From: a virus
Virus record (IMG/VR): IMGVR_UViG_3300043331_000549
Span: 1-42,626 of that record
DNA: 42,626 nt
Reading direction: 5' to 3' (one strand)
This document shows, piece by piece, positions 30,768 through 37,473 of this stretch. The notes under the pieces are model-generated. The model was given only the letters and a program-made list of their open reading frames with translations, had not been told where the DNA came from and did no database searches. Position 1 is the stretch's first letter. Every line of letters starts with the position of its first letter. A program made the position numbers and the translations under genes.

Positions 30768-32759
30768 TCAGACTACGAAAATCGGCTTCTGCGGTAGGAA
30801 CGTTTTGCCGCCGGTCATCGCAAACGAATCACGCCAACCCTTGAGCATCCGCAGCAGCACCTCGAATTCGATCAGGAACACGCCCTGCGGCAGCTTCAAC
30901 GTGCGGCCGCTTTGCAGTTCCACCTCGTGTGACCCAGTCGGAGACTCGCCCCAGCTCTGCTGAATCGGGATCGCCAGTTCAAACGATCCGCCACGCTTGG
31001 CCATGCAGATTCCGCGGGCCAACATGCAGTGCGCCCAATTTCCAGACGGATCGCAGAAACCATACTTGTCACGCGTCTGCTTAAAGCCCTGATTGCTGCA
31101 CACCGGCAGCGGATAGCCGTTATAGAGTGCCGCTTTCGCTTCGTCGTCCGTCACCACGAGCGACGTCGTGTCGACGATCCGCTCGCGGGCGATTGGCTCC
31201 AAATCATTCGGCACACCGGAGCGACCATACGTGCGTGCCAGCTGGCCTGAATATTTGCGAAAGTCGTACTCGCCATAGACGCGACGCTTGAGCACGCCCC
31301 AGTCAGTGACCGCACGTGCCGCCCAGGCACCCGTCGAACCGTCGCCGCCGATGCGGCCTTTGCCAACCTCGACACGCGAGAAGCCATAGAGTGGCTCAGT
31401 GGCAACCTGCTCCCGCAGGTCGGGCGTGTCGTAGCCGGCACGTGCAGCCGCCATGAAGACCAAGTCTTGCACACCGCGAGCCCAGGCCTGTGAGACGCAG
31501 TTATGGCCCACCGTGCCGTTCGCGATAAAGCTATGATACGGAGAAGCTACCCCGATATCGTAAACCTCGTGCGGTCCTTCTTCGGCTGTAATCGAGTCGA
31601 TGCGACGGGCATAATATCCATGCCACCATTGCCCATATCGCTTTTCTGGCGACTCAACAAACTGGCAGCGGAAGAGAGGTTTCGCATTATCGTACGTCCC
31701 CACACCTCGCGGATGCTTGCCTACCGAAGGTGAATAGCCCATCGCGATCAATGACGCTTCCGCGCCATGGATCACCGACATGCTAGTGGATGTGAGGCAC
31801 CTCGACTTTCCAGCTCGATGCCCGTCTCCTGCCATCAATCCGTCGAGAAACTCCCGCTTTCCGATTGCCCATGTCGGGAATTGTTTCACACCATCGTCGT
31901 CATAGAATGTCTCGCGAAGCCATGCCACTAAAGTGCGTGAGTGTACTCGTACGCGAACGGCTTTTCGCGTCTTGTATTGACCAGTACGAGGGCTCCAGCC
32001 GCAAGCTCGTAAGCCATTAACGAGACGTTCCAGGTGGGGCGACTCTTGAGGCAATGTCCATTCGACACTGCCTCCAGAGGCATGGCCGTTTGCTAAAAAC
32101 AAGCCTAACCAAAACCGCTCTTGTGCATTCAATTCTTCCGCGTCGGGCTCGATTTTGGGATGCAAAAGATAATCACCGGATTCCAGCTCACCTGCACGAA
32201 TCCACGTCGGCACCGTTTCCGATACCAGCTTCCGCAATTGCTTCACTGCCGGAGCTTCACCGAATTGCTTGGCTTCTGACTCTAGACGCGATGGAATTGC
32301 ACGTCGCCCGCCACGCACTGCTGGCCTAATCACTAGCAGTTGGTGATCCGCGGTGACACGAGTCGGCAACGCACCCAGGCATTTGATCCGCAGCAGCGGG
32401 CGATTCACGAGCTTTTTGACTTTCGAGATGACTCGCGTCATCGCCCCAGTGCCATCGAAGATTTCGTCGCACAACTCAACGTCGCGAATCGCCTTCGTGC
32501 GACGTCCGAGAATCTGTGCATCGCCCGCATAGCAGTCGCCCACCGTTTGACGATGTGCCGGCAGCGTGTCACCAAACAGCGGAATCTCGCCCTGTTCCCA
32601 AAAGAAAATATCCCGGTGTTCCGTCGCCAACAGCTCACGACTGGCAGCCGTCGCGAAGATCGGTCGCGGCATCCCCTCAATCGCTTCCGCTACGAACTCC
32701 GGTCGGTCCTTCCAGCCGAAGCGAGCGTTCAGCGGCGTCACCTTGGCAGCCGTGCCCAT
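30768..32759 (-). CDS. Papain-like (C1) cysteine peptidase interrupted by an intein at the catalytic Cys
   Basis: 663 aa unspliced. The host protein is residues 1-75 plus 421-663 (318 aa after splicing). It has papain-type motifs: RQTVGD-C-VSQAWA around the nucleophile, GNWAHCMLARG with candidate His577, and IPIQQSWGES (papain NSWG; Asn replaced by Gln601). The intein (76-420) begins CYAGDAQIL and ends VGHN, so Cys421, its +1 residue, is the predicted nucleophile. Before splicing the oxyanion Gln71 and Cys421 are 350 residues apart. The ATG overlaps the preceding TAA. It may act in virion maturation, entry or lysis; sequence does not say. Confidence 0.8.
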   Translation of the reverse strand: MGTAAKVTPLNARFGWKDRPEFVAEAIEGMPRPIFATAASRELLATEHRDIFFWEQGEIPLFGDTLPAHRQTVGDCYAGDAQILGRRTKAIRDVELCDEIFDGTGAMTRVISKVKKLVNRPLLRIKCLGALPTRVTADHQLLVIRPAVRGGRRAIPSRLESEAKQFGEAPAVKQLRKLVSETVPTWIRAGELESGDYLLHPKIEPDAEELNAQERFWLGLFLANGHASGGSVEWTLPQESPHLERLVNGLRACGWSPRTGQYKTRKAVRVRVHSRTLVAWLRETFYDDDGVKQFPTWAIGKREFLDGLMAGDGHRAGKSRCLTSTSMSVIHGAEASLIAMGYSPSVGKHPRGVGTYDNAKPLFRCQFVESPEKRYGQWWHGYYARRIDSITAEEGPHEVYDIGVASPYHSFIANGTVGHNCVSQAWARGVQDLVFMAAARAGYDTPDLREQVATEPLYGFSRVEVGKGRIGGDGSTGAWAARAVTDWGVLKRRVYGEYDFRKYSGQLARTYGRSGVPNDLEPIARERIVDTTSLVVTDDEAKAALYNGYPLPVCSNQGFKQTRDKYGFCDPSGNWAHCMLARGICMAKRGGSFELAIPIQQSWGESPTGSHEVELQSGRTLKLPQGVFLIEFEVLLRMLKGWRDSFAMTGGKTFLPQKPIFVV
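31500..32534 (-). mobile_element. Intein with LAGLIDADG (DOD-type) homing endonuclease
   Basis: Residues 76-420 of the 30768-32759 product (345 aa). Splicing motifs are Cys1 (CYAGDAQIL, block A), T-A-D-H at 136-139 (block B), VYDIGVASPYHSFIAN (block F) and VGHN|C (block G). The endonuclease domain has LAGLIDADG-type motifs LGLFLANGH (218-226) and LDGLMAGDGH (305-314). The first lacks the usual acidic residue (Asn224), the second keeps Asp312. The target is the conserved active-site codon stretch, a typical intein choice. Confidence 0.85.
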
Positions 32760-33484
32760 TACTGACTCCTGCTGGCTGCGAGGCGAAGTGCCGCACCGAC
32801 CTCGTTGAGCGCCCCGACGAACACGTCACGCGAGGTACGGCCTGACTCGTAGAGCTTCGTGAGACCGACGCGAACCACGTCACGCCAGGGCTGCCAGAGG
32901 GCCACGTCGTTGCCCAGTGCCGCGCTCGAGTTGCGGTTGACCTGCGTGATTGCCGCCGAGATATCCGCAGCCTCTCCGTCCGGTCCGACGGTTGCCGCCA
33001 GCCAACTCGCCGCGGCCTCGTAAATCGCACCGAGTTCGGCGGATTGCTCTGGCCGATTGAGCTTCCAGGCAGCCTGAAAGGCCGGTAAGCCAACGCCGTA
33101 CTCGTTCGGGACGTCGTCGTCATCCGGTCCCGGACCAGGCGGCGGATCAGGATTGTCCGGATCATCCGGCCCCGGTCCGGGATTCGGAGGACCGATCGTG
33201 ACCGTTGCCTGACCCTGCGAGTCGGAATCGACTGCGAACCAGAACACGAAATACCGGCCGGGAGGGCCAATGAACACAAATCGCCCATCGGCCAGCTTCT
33301 CACGCTGCACCGCCTGCGGCTTGTTGTCCTGCGAGGGAAGCACAAAGACGCGTTCGCCCTCGGCCGGCAGAACGTACACGAACTGGTGAGCCGGCACCGA
33401 GAGACCAGGCTGGATCTCCGCTCCGTCCGTCACCGCAGCGGAGACCAGCCAAGCCAACAGCAACAACAGCCCACGTTGCAGCAT
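32759..33484 (-). CDS. Secreted two-domain protein with acidic Pro/Gly linker (241 aa)
   Basis: The start MLQRGLLLLLAWLVSAAVTD is a signal peptide. A beta domain (FVYVLPAEGERVFVLPSQDN) with GRYFVFWFAVDSD follows. A linker of P, G, D and N (GPPNPGPGPDDPDNPDPPPG) leads to a helical C-terminal domain (AFQAAWKLNRPEQSAELGAI). It is translationally coupled to the intein peptidase gene and could be its partner or substrate. Family unknown. Confidence 0.6.
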   Translation of the reverse strand: MLQRGLLLLLAWLVSAAVTDGAEIQPGLSVPAHQFVYVLPAEGERVFVLPSQDNKPQAVQREKLADGRFVFIGPPGRYFVFWFAVDSDSQGQATVTIGPPNPGPGPDDPDNPDPPPGPGPDDDDVPNEYGVGLPAFQAAWKLNRPEQSAELGAIYEAAASWLAATVGPDGEAADISAAITQVNRNSSAALGNDVALWQPWRDVVRVGLTKLYESGRTSRDVFVGALNEVGAALRLAASRSQ

Positions 33485-33496
33485 CGTTACCCCGCC

Positions 33497-33874
33497 TTAC
33501 GCTTCGTCGCGGTCGAGCAAGTCGATCAGGTCGGGCAGACGGCGGATGATTTCCTGCAGCATCGCCATCAGAAACGCGTTCAACAGTGGCCCTTGGGCGA
33601 CCTGTTCCGGCTGGTAGCCGCAGGCCGTGGCCAGTTCCAGCGACGCCGCCTCGAAGTCCGGCGAGGAACTTGCCACGTGCTGGTCGGGATCATGCCCGAG
33701 CAGGCTGGCGGCCTTGAGAGAGAGACAGCCGAGCACGCAGAAGCCGAGTGCGGCCGTCTCCTGGCGTTGATTTCGCCACTCGCCAGAGCGGATCAACTCA
33801 GCCAAAGTCCGCATGTCGGCAGCCGTTGCCTGGAGATCCAGGGCGTCGAGCAGTTCGTCAAGTATTGTTTGCAT
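33497..33874 (-). CDS. Hypothetical helical protein (125 aa)
   Basis: The ATG at 33874 follows GGAGGAGAG. The body is all helical (MQTILDELLDALDLQATAAD, then WRNQRQETAALGFCVLGCLS) with a hydrophobic patch near the middle. It overlaps the preceding small helix-turn-helix gene by 17 bases and is the second gene of the late block. No family recognised. Confidence 0.55.
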   Translation of the reverse strand: MQTILDELLDALDLQATAADMRTLAELIRSGEWRNQRQETAALGFCVLGCLSLKAASLLGHDPDQHVASSSPDFEAASLELATACGYQPEQVAQGPLLNAFLMAMLQEIIRRLPDLIDLLDRDEA

Positions 33875-34085
33875 CGCTCTCCTCCGAGTCGAGTAAATCG
33901 AGCACACGATCCATCGGGAGATCACGCAGCACGAGTTCACTCGCCACCCTCAGGAAGCGATAGACTTTCGTTTCGCCGCAGCCCATCAGTTTCGCGATCG
34001 TGGCCGCTGAGCGAGGCCCTGCGACCGGATCGGGATAGATCCACAGCGTCAAAATCCTTTTACGCTGTCGCCGCGTGAAGTCCAT
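33858..34085 (-). CDS. Helix-turn-helix protein at the head of the late block (75 aa)
   Basis: RSAATIAKLMGCGETKVYRF near residues 25-44 is a clear helix-turn-helix resembling Trp-repressor/sigma-like regions. The N-terminus is basic (MDFTRRQRKRILTLW) and the end acidic (LLDSEESDANNT). AGGAAA lies upstream of the ATG at 34085. Its place before all morphogenesis genes suggests a late-gene regulator or a small terminase-like DNA binder. I favour regulator. Confidence 0.6.
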   Translation of the reverse strand: MDFTRRQRKRILTLWIYPDPVAGPRSAATIAKLMGCGETKVYRFLRVASELVLRDLPMDRVLDLLDSEESDANNT

Positions 34086-34097
34086 TCCAAGCGTTTC

Positions 34098-34133
34098 CTA
34101 TGAAATCGCTCCCCGCCGCACAAGGCAAACGGA
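34098..34133. repeat. 36-nt dispersed repeat, late-leader copy
   Basis: It matches 22387-22422 at 33 of 36 bases. On the minus strand it ends 12 bases before the ATG at 34085. Downstream bases can fold as AGCG-A-UUUC / GAAA-CGCU, which would place AGGAAA, the ribosome site, in a stem. The other copy lacks this extra fold. Confidence 0.55.
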
Positions 34134-34210
34134 GGATTTTTAGAAATTTTTTCGCGTGCCAATTCACCCTGGATTTGCGGAAAAATCTGTCGGGCTGGGC
34201 CACGGTTTGC

Positions 34211-34243
34211 GGGGGACGCGATTCGCTCAAACTTGATCCCCCC
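34211..34243 (-). other. G5/C5 inverted repeat, packaging-site or leader candidate
   Basis: On the minus strand GGGGGGATCAAGTTTGAGCG (34243-34224) is followed by AATCGCGT and CCCCC (34215-34211). G-rich boxes with GATCAAGTTT-like sequence and a matching C run sit upstream of terminase units in some P27-type phages, to my recollection, and could be the cleavage signal. The distance to terS (7 kb) argues against it being the site read by terS, and a leader hairpin is equally possible. Confidence 0.25.
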
Positions 34244-34254
34244 TACCCCTTGCG

Positions 34255-34458
34255 CTACCACGTCGCCATCGGGTTGTTGGGCGGGTTGTCGTTTCTGTGC
34301 TTCTGGATGACGTCAAACACCTCTTGACGATAGATTGGCATGTCGAGCGGTGCATCAATTCCCAATCGCACTTTGTCACCGACGATCTGAATCACCGTCA
34401 CACGGATGTTGTCACCGATCATCAGTGACTCGTTATTGTGTCTGCTAATCACTAACAT
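34255..34458 (-). CDS. csrA: CsrA-type RNA-binding translational regulator
   Basis: 67 aa. It begins MLVISRHNNESLMIGDNIRV and carries the family core with Arg6 and Arg44, the two RNA-contacting residues of CsrA, at the usual positions (YRQEV). GGAGGA lies upstream of the ATG at 34458. CsrA dimers bind GGA in hairpin loops and block or stabilise mRNAs. A phage copy may redirect host mRNAs, or control its own transcripts such as elements A and B, which display GGA. Last gene of the early block. Confidence 0.9.
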   Translation of the reverse strand: MLVISRHNNESLMIGDNIRVTVIQIVGDKVRLGIDAPLDMPIYRQEVFDVIQKHRNDNPPNNPMATW

Positions 34459-34480
34459 CGTTTCCTCCGAATAACAATCT

Positions 34481-34651
34481 TCACTTCACAACACGACTCG
34501 GCACATGCCCCTCTTGCAACCATCCCACAGCCACGACCGTCGACGTCGCAGCGTCAAGCAATTCACCTGACGACAGTGCACGACCGATCGCCATCGTTGA
34601 TCGCACCGCCTCATAGTCCGCATCGCATTCCGTCACCGTATCGTTATCCAT
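34481..34651 (-). CDS. Hypothetical 56-aa protein
   Basis: The ATG at 34651 (MDNDTVTECDADYEAVRSTM) overlaps the stop of the upstream membrane protein gene by eight bases. The N-terminus is acidic and the C-terminus (STVVAVGWLQEGHVPSRVV) is mixed. Short but well placed, with no recognisable motif. Confidence 0.45.
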   Translation of the reverse strand: MDNDTVTECDADYEAVRSTMAIGRALSSGELLDAATSTVVAVGWLQEGHVPSRVVK

Positions 34652-34868
34652 GCCACCAGTACCCCATTGCGAAACCAACCAGCCAACTTGCAAACAGCAC
34701 CAACACCACGAAACCGCAACCGAGATAAAGCAACTCATGGCCACCTGTTGGTGCACGCACCGATGGCTCACCGAGTCCGCCCCACACTTCAGGCTTAACA
34801 TCCAGTGACAGGTATTCGGCTTGCCTTGCTGCTGATCGCCGCTCGGATTGGGTTATGCGATTATGCAT
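34644..34868 (-). CDS. Small membrane protein with one C-terminal helix (74 aa)
   Basis: The ATG at 34868 starts MHNRITQSERRSAARQAEYL. The last 30 residues (LLYLGCGFVVLVLFASWLVG, then FAMGYWWHG) form one strongly hydrophobic helix with aromatic end. The N-terminal half is soluble and charged. No family known. It lies between the zinc-finger replication gene and csrA. Confidence 0.55.
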   Translation of the reverse strand: MHNRITQSERRSAARQAEYLSLDVKPEVWGGLGEPSVRAPTGGHELLYLGCGFVVLVLFASWLVGFAMGYWWHG

Positions 34869-34877
34869 CCCTGATCC

Positions 34878-35567
34878 TCAATCACTCAACTCTGCAAGCG
34901 ATGCATTGAACGGATTCTCTTCCGCTTCGCCGGGCGCGAACCCTAGCGTGCGTCCGCTTCGCCACTTCTGCTCGCTACGTGTTCGTCCAGCATCACACGC
35001 AGGACAGGCACCGCAGAACACACGCCCTTGCGATTGGTAATTCTGCCAGCCGGTGTCACGGCACTTATGGCACTTGTAACGCGGTCCCGTAGTCGGGTCA
35101 TCCTCGCTCGTGTCGTGCTCGTTGAGATACGCTTGCGTCCAATCGCTGACCTGTTCATCACTTGGTATCGCACCGTCGTTGGCCAGCTTGTGTTCTTGGA
35201 TCTGTCCACGGACGTATCGGAACGCTGGCCCCATGACCGCGTCTTCACGCACAGCACGCATGGCACCGAAGTGACCGCGGTTCGTCGCGCTGCGTGACTG
35301 CTCACGCTGCTCGCGTTCAAAACGCTGCTTGCCAAGTTCCCGGATGAACACGCTTGGCAACCGGTCGCGTTCAAACTTACCGAGTCCTTCACCTGACTCC
35401 CACAGTTTGCGATTGACGGCTAGTGCGTCACGTAGCTCGTGCGGTTCGAAAATTCCGTCGAACCACTCGTCACGTGTTTCCTGACTCAACGTTTCGACGT
35501 AGGTCGCTGTTTCAGGCAAACGCTTTCGGAGATCGTCAAACCAGTGCTGCCATTCGTCGCGAGTCAT
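34878..35567 (-). CDS. Zinc-finger protein of the replication module (229 aa)
   Basis: The first 140 residues are helical and charged (MTRDEWQHWFDDLRKRLPET). Residues about 170-200 hold YKCHKCRDTGWQNYQSQGRV followed by FCGACPACDAGR, four to five cysteines in a DnaJ-like zinc finger. It directly follows the replication initiator with overlapping ends, so a helicase-loader or partner role is a reasonable guess. No ATPase motifs are present. Confidence 0.6.
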   Translation of the reverse strand: MTRDEWQHWFDDLRKRLPETATYVETLSQETRDEWFDGIFEPHELRDALAVNRKLWESGEGLGKFERDRLPSVFIRELGKQRFEREQREQSRSATNRGHFGAMRAVREDAVMGPAFRYVRGQIQEHKLANDGAIPSDEQVSDWTQAYLNEHDTSEDDPTTGPRYKCHKCRDTGWQNYQSQGRVFCGACPACDAGRTRSEQKWRSGRTLGFAPGEAEENPFNASLAELSD

Positions 35568-36331
35568 ATGCGAAAGTCCTTTGCGATTGAAACGCCGTTG
35601 CGTTGGTATTTGCCGGAGTTGTTCGCACGGTTCAGCCAGCCGGTCAGGAACTTCGGCATCCCCTTGGCCGTCTTGCGGTGGCCAACGTCGGACTCCAACC
35701 AGAGAGCCGCCTTGCGTAACTCGGCTTCAACGTCCATCACCGGGAAGGTGTCGTGATAACGCTGGAGCGTCGCAGCCGGCAACGTCCAGTGCTTACCACC
35801 AGCGATGACAAACTCGAACCCAGACGCCTCAGACGACGCCGCTGAGGTGAAGCTTTGCTTCAGCTCGGTGGAAACGTCTGCGCTAGCAGACGTTTGTTCT
35901 TTGGTACTGGTACTCTTACTGGTACTGGTACTGGTATAATCAGGGGCGAGTGCTCGCGAGTCCTCGCGAGTGCTCGTCGAGACAATAGCGTTGCTCGGGT
36001 CGTATTCAGGACACCGCGGCTTGCTCTTGTGGTCGATTTTCTGATGATGCCAACCCGTTATATGCCAATACCTTAAGTCGCTTTCGCGAACTCCATACTC
36101 AACGATCAAACCGACGTCGATTAGTTCCTTGATCAGCGCATCCATATCTGCCTTGCTGACGTTGTCATAGGGGAAGCACTCAGCCCCCAGCTGCCGAGGC
36201 TTGGCAACATGGTTCCCGTTGTCGTCGAAGTGCAACCAACTGAGGATGAATAGTAGGCGAGCCCTCGGCGAGCACTCGGCGAATTGTTCCGAGTCGCAAA
36301 TCTCCGGCTTGATCGTCCTAATCCTGGCCAT
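35564..36331 (-). CDS. Phage replication initiator / replisome organiser
   Basis: 255 aa from the ATG at 36331. The N-terminal domain MARIRTIKPEICDSEQFAEC, with ARLLFILSWLHFDDNGNHVA and AECFPYDNVSKADMDALIKE, is the winged-helix start of phage replication proteins that bind the origin. The middle is a Ser/Thr linker (TSTSTSKSTSTKEQTSASAD) coded by tandem repeats. The C-terminal part carries the second helical domain (FLTGWLNRANNSGKYQRNG). It plays the part of lambda O or DnaD-like proteins. No helicase or polymerase is present, so host proteins must do the elongation. Confidence 0.75.
   Translation of the reverse strand: MARIRTIKPEICDSEQFAECSPRARLLFILSWLHFDDNGNHVAKPRQLGAECFPYDNVSKADMDALIKELIDVGLIVEYGVRESDLRYWHITGWHHQKIDHKSKPRCPEYDPSNAIVSTSTREDSRALAPDYTSTSTSKSTSTKEQTSASADVSTELKQSFTSAASSEASGFEFVIAGGKHWTLPAATLQRYHDTFPVMDVEAELRKAALWLESDVGHRKTAKGMPKFLTGWLNRANNSGKYQRNGVSIAKDFRI
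35903..36283. other. Candidate replication origin inside the initiator gene
   Basis: Six tandem hexamers of GGTACT type fill 35903-35938. Eight bases later three direct 10-bp repeats, GCGAGTGCTC, GCGAGTCCTC and GCGAGTGCTC, lie at 35946-35975, followed by GTCGAG. About 300 bases away (36256-36283) GGCGAGCCCTC, GGCGAGCACTC and a partial copy repeat the same core in the opposite orientation. The first cluster falls in the low-complexity linker of the initiator, as the lambda origin falls in gene O. Confidence 0.55.
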
Positions 36332-36386
36332 CGCACTCGTTCCGCTCCACGTTGCGAATCTTGGTCCAACAGACACCGCAGCTCAT
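36318..36386 (-). CDS. Possible 22-aa Cys-containing leader peptide of the initiator
   Basis: The ATG at 36386 has a near-perfect TGAGGAGGTG ribosome site, stronger than that of the initiator itself. It encodes MSCGVCWTKIRNVERNECDG plus QD and ends 13 bases beyond the initiator ATG, so it can couple its translation. The CxxC is notable. Peptide function is unknown; the purpose may be translational control. Confidence 0.4.
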   Translation of the reverse strand: MSCGVCWTKIRNVERNECDGQD

Positions 36387-36389
36387 GCG

Positions 36390-36602
36390 TCACCTCCTCA
36401 CAAACCCGTTACCACCGCACTCCGGGCATGTCAGCAAGTGATTCCTGAGCGACGGACAATCCTCGCCCCATAATTCCGGGTGTTCGATGTACTCGACGAA
36501 GCCTTCGCCGCCGCATGTTTCGCAACAGTCGTCGCCGAAGTCGTTGCAATCGTCGCCGTACCACCCCTCGTCGTCGAAGTAGCCTCGCCTCTCATCGCTC
36601 AT
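36390..36602 (-). CDS. Small DnaJ-type zinc-finger protein (70 aa)
   Basis: From the ATG at 36602: MSDERRGYFDDEGWYGDDCN, then CCETCGGEGFVEYIEH and CPECGGNGFVRR. Two C-x-x-C-G-G-x-G-F motifs are typical of DnaJ-like zinc fingers. It is acidic in the first half. Its stop codon is 4 bases from the strong ribosome site of the next small frame. Function unknown. Confidence 0.6.
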   Translation of the reverse strand: MSDERRGYFDDEGWYGDDCNDFGDDCCETCGGEGFVEYIEHPELWGEDCPSLRNHLLTCPECGGNGFVRR

Positions 36603-36831
36603 GCGGGGGCTCCTTGTTGGCAGCAAGAGCTGTCGTGAGGGCGTGCCAAATATTTCCGTGCTCGCCGTCTTGGGTCCACGACGTCAGGTCTGGAACAACG
36701 AAATAGCTTTGCTCCCATCCTTGGTCGAGTAAGTATTCCGCAGCAACTCGTTTGAGGCGGTCAAATGACTGGTCGCTCGGGTAGTTAGCGTGCTCCGCTT
36801 TCGCCGCGAGCACGTCAGCTTTCGTAGTCAT
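36592..36831 (-). CDS. Small hypothetical protein (79 aa), 'ERGW' type
   Basis: From ATG 36831: MTTKADVLAAKAEHANYPSD, then RLKRVAAEYLLDQGWEQSYF and GEHGNIWHALTTALAANKEP. The pattern (helix, GW turn, aromatic, then D-G-x-H-G-x-x-I-W-x-A-L) is the same as in the 59-aa protein at 37470-37649, so the two are paralogues. No known domain. Confidence 0.55.
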   Translation of the reverse strand: MTTKADVLAAKAEHANYPSDQSFDRLKRVAAEYLLDQGWEQSYFVVPDLTSWTQDGEHGNIWHALTTALAANKEPPHER

Positions 36832-37027
36832 GCGGGGGCTCCTGAATCCTACGTAGTAGTTCCTCAATCTTCTGACGCCTGAGTTCTATGGCAGCAAGCA
36901 GCTCGTCAGATGTGACAACACCCTTTTCTTTTAGCAATTCAGCGAGTCCGATTACATCTATCGCCTGCGTTTCCAGAAACTCAACACGCCTCTCCAGAAA
37001 ATCAACACGCCTCTCCAAGTCGCTCAT
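36815..37027 (-). CDS. Small coiled-coil protein (70 aa)
   Basis: The ATG at 37027 (MSDLERRVDFLERRVEFLET) gives clear heptads of Leu/Val, then ELLKEKGVVTSDELLAAIEL and a basic end with LRRIQEPPHDYES. A dimeric helical rod is likely. It overlaps the next gene by 17 bases. Function unknown. Confidence 0.55.
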   Translation of the reverse strand: MSDLERRVDFLERRVEFLETQAIDVIGLAELLKEKGVVTSDELLAAIELRRQKIEELLRRIQEPPHDYES

Positions 37028-37473
37028 CCCTCTCTCCTCCACCCCAACGCCGCGAGCAGTTGGCGTAATTGTCCGCGTGTGCGGATGTGGGGAAGAACTG
37101 AATTCGCATAATACGCCCCATGTTCACCTGTTACTTCTAAAATCAATTCTCCCGATATTACGGTCAGCTCAACATCCTGGGTAATAGCAAAAGTCGTAAC
37201 TTCGAACTCACGTCGCATCCACTCCCGCGTGATCGGCTCGGCGTCGTCGGTGTTGGGTTTACAGGTCGCCAATATCTGCATCCTCTCCTCTTCTGTGGCT
37301 ACTCGCGGATCGTGCGTCGGCTCCAGGTCGCCCTCACTCCTGGCGATAACCTTCATGCGAACATCACGACCACAGTCGCCAGCACAGATGCCGCAATATT
37401 CGATGCGCGGTTCATCCGTCCATCCCTCGTCGCCACACTCCGGGCACTCCAAGAATCGCCATGTCTTGTTCAT
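37024..37473 (-). CDS. Zinc-ribbon hypothetical protein (149 aa)
   Basis: The N-terminal CPECGDEGWTDEP and YCGICAGDCGRD form a four-cysteine ribbon in residues 10-35. The rest is mixed, with a beta stretch (FEVTTFAITQDVELTVISGE) and a helical C-terminus ending RTRGQLRQLLAALGWRREG. Start is ATG 37473, overlapping the previous TGA in an ATGA. Family unknown. Confidence 0.55.
   Translation of the reverse strand: MNKTWRFLECPECGDEGWTDEPRIEYCGICAGDCGRDVRMKVIARSEGDLEPTHDPRVATEEERMQILATCKPNTDDAEPITREWMRREFEVTTFAITQDVELTVISGELILEVTGEHGAYYANSVLPHIRTRGQLRQLLAALGWRREG

Larger units (their letters stand above)
34086..34254. other. Early-late boundary region
   Basis: About 170 bases lie between csrA and the first late gene. 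They contain the second copy of the 36-nt repeat (34098-34133), AT-rich sequence (about 34134-34155) and the G5/C5 inverted repeat (34211-34243). I see no gene. It is a natural place for a late promoter or for a packaging signal. Confidence 0.5.

Noticed and set aside
35903-35981. CRISPR array
   Set aside because: The repeats are 6 and 10 bp in direct tandem without spacers. No other repeat-spacer pattern was seen in the window.
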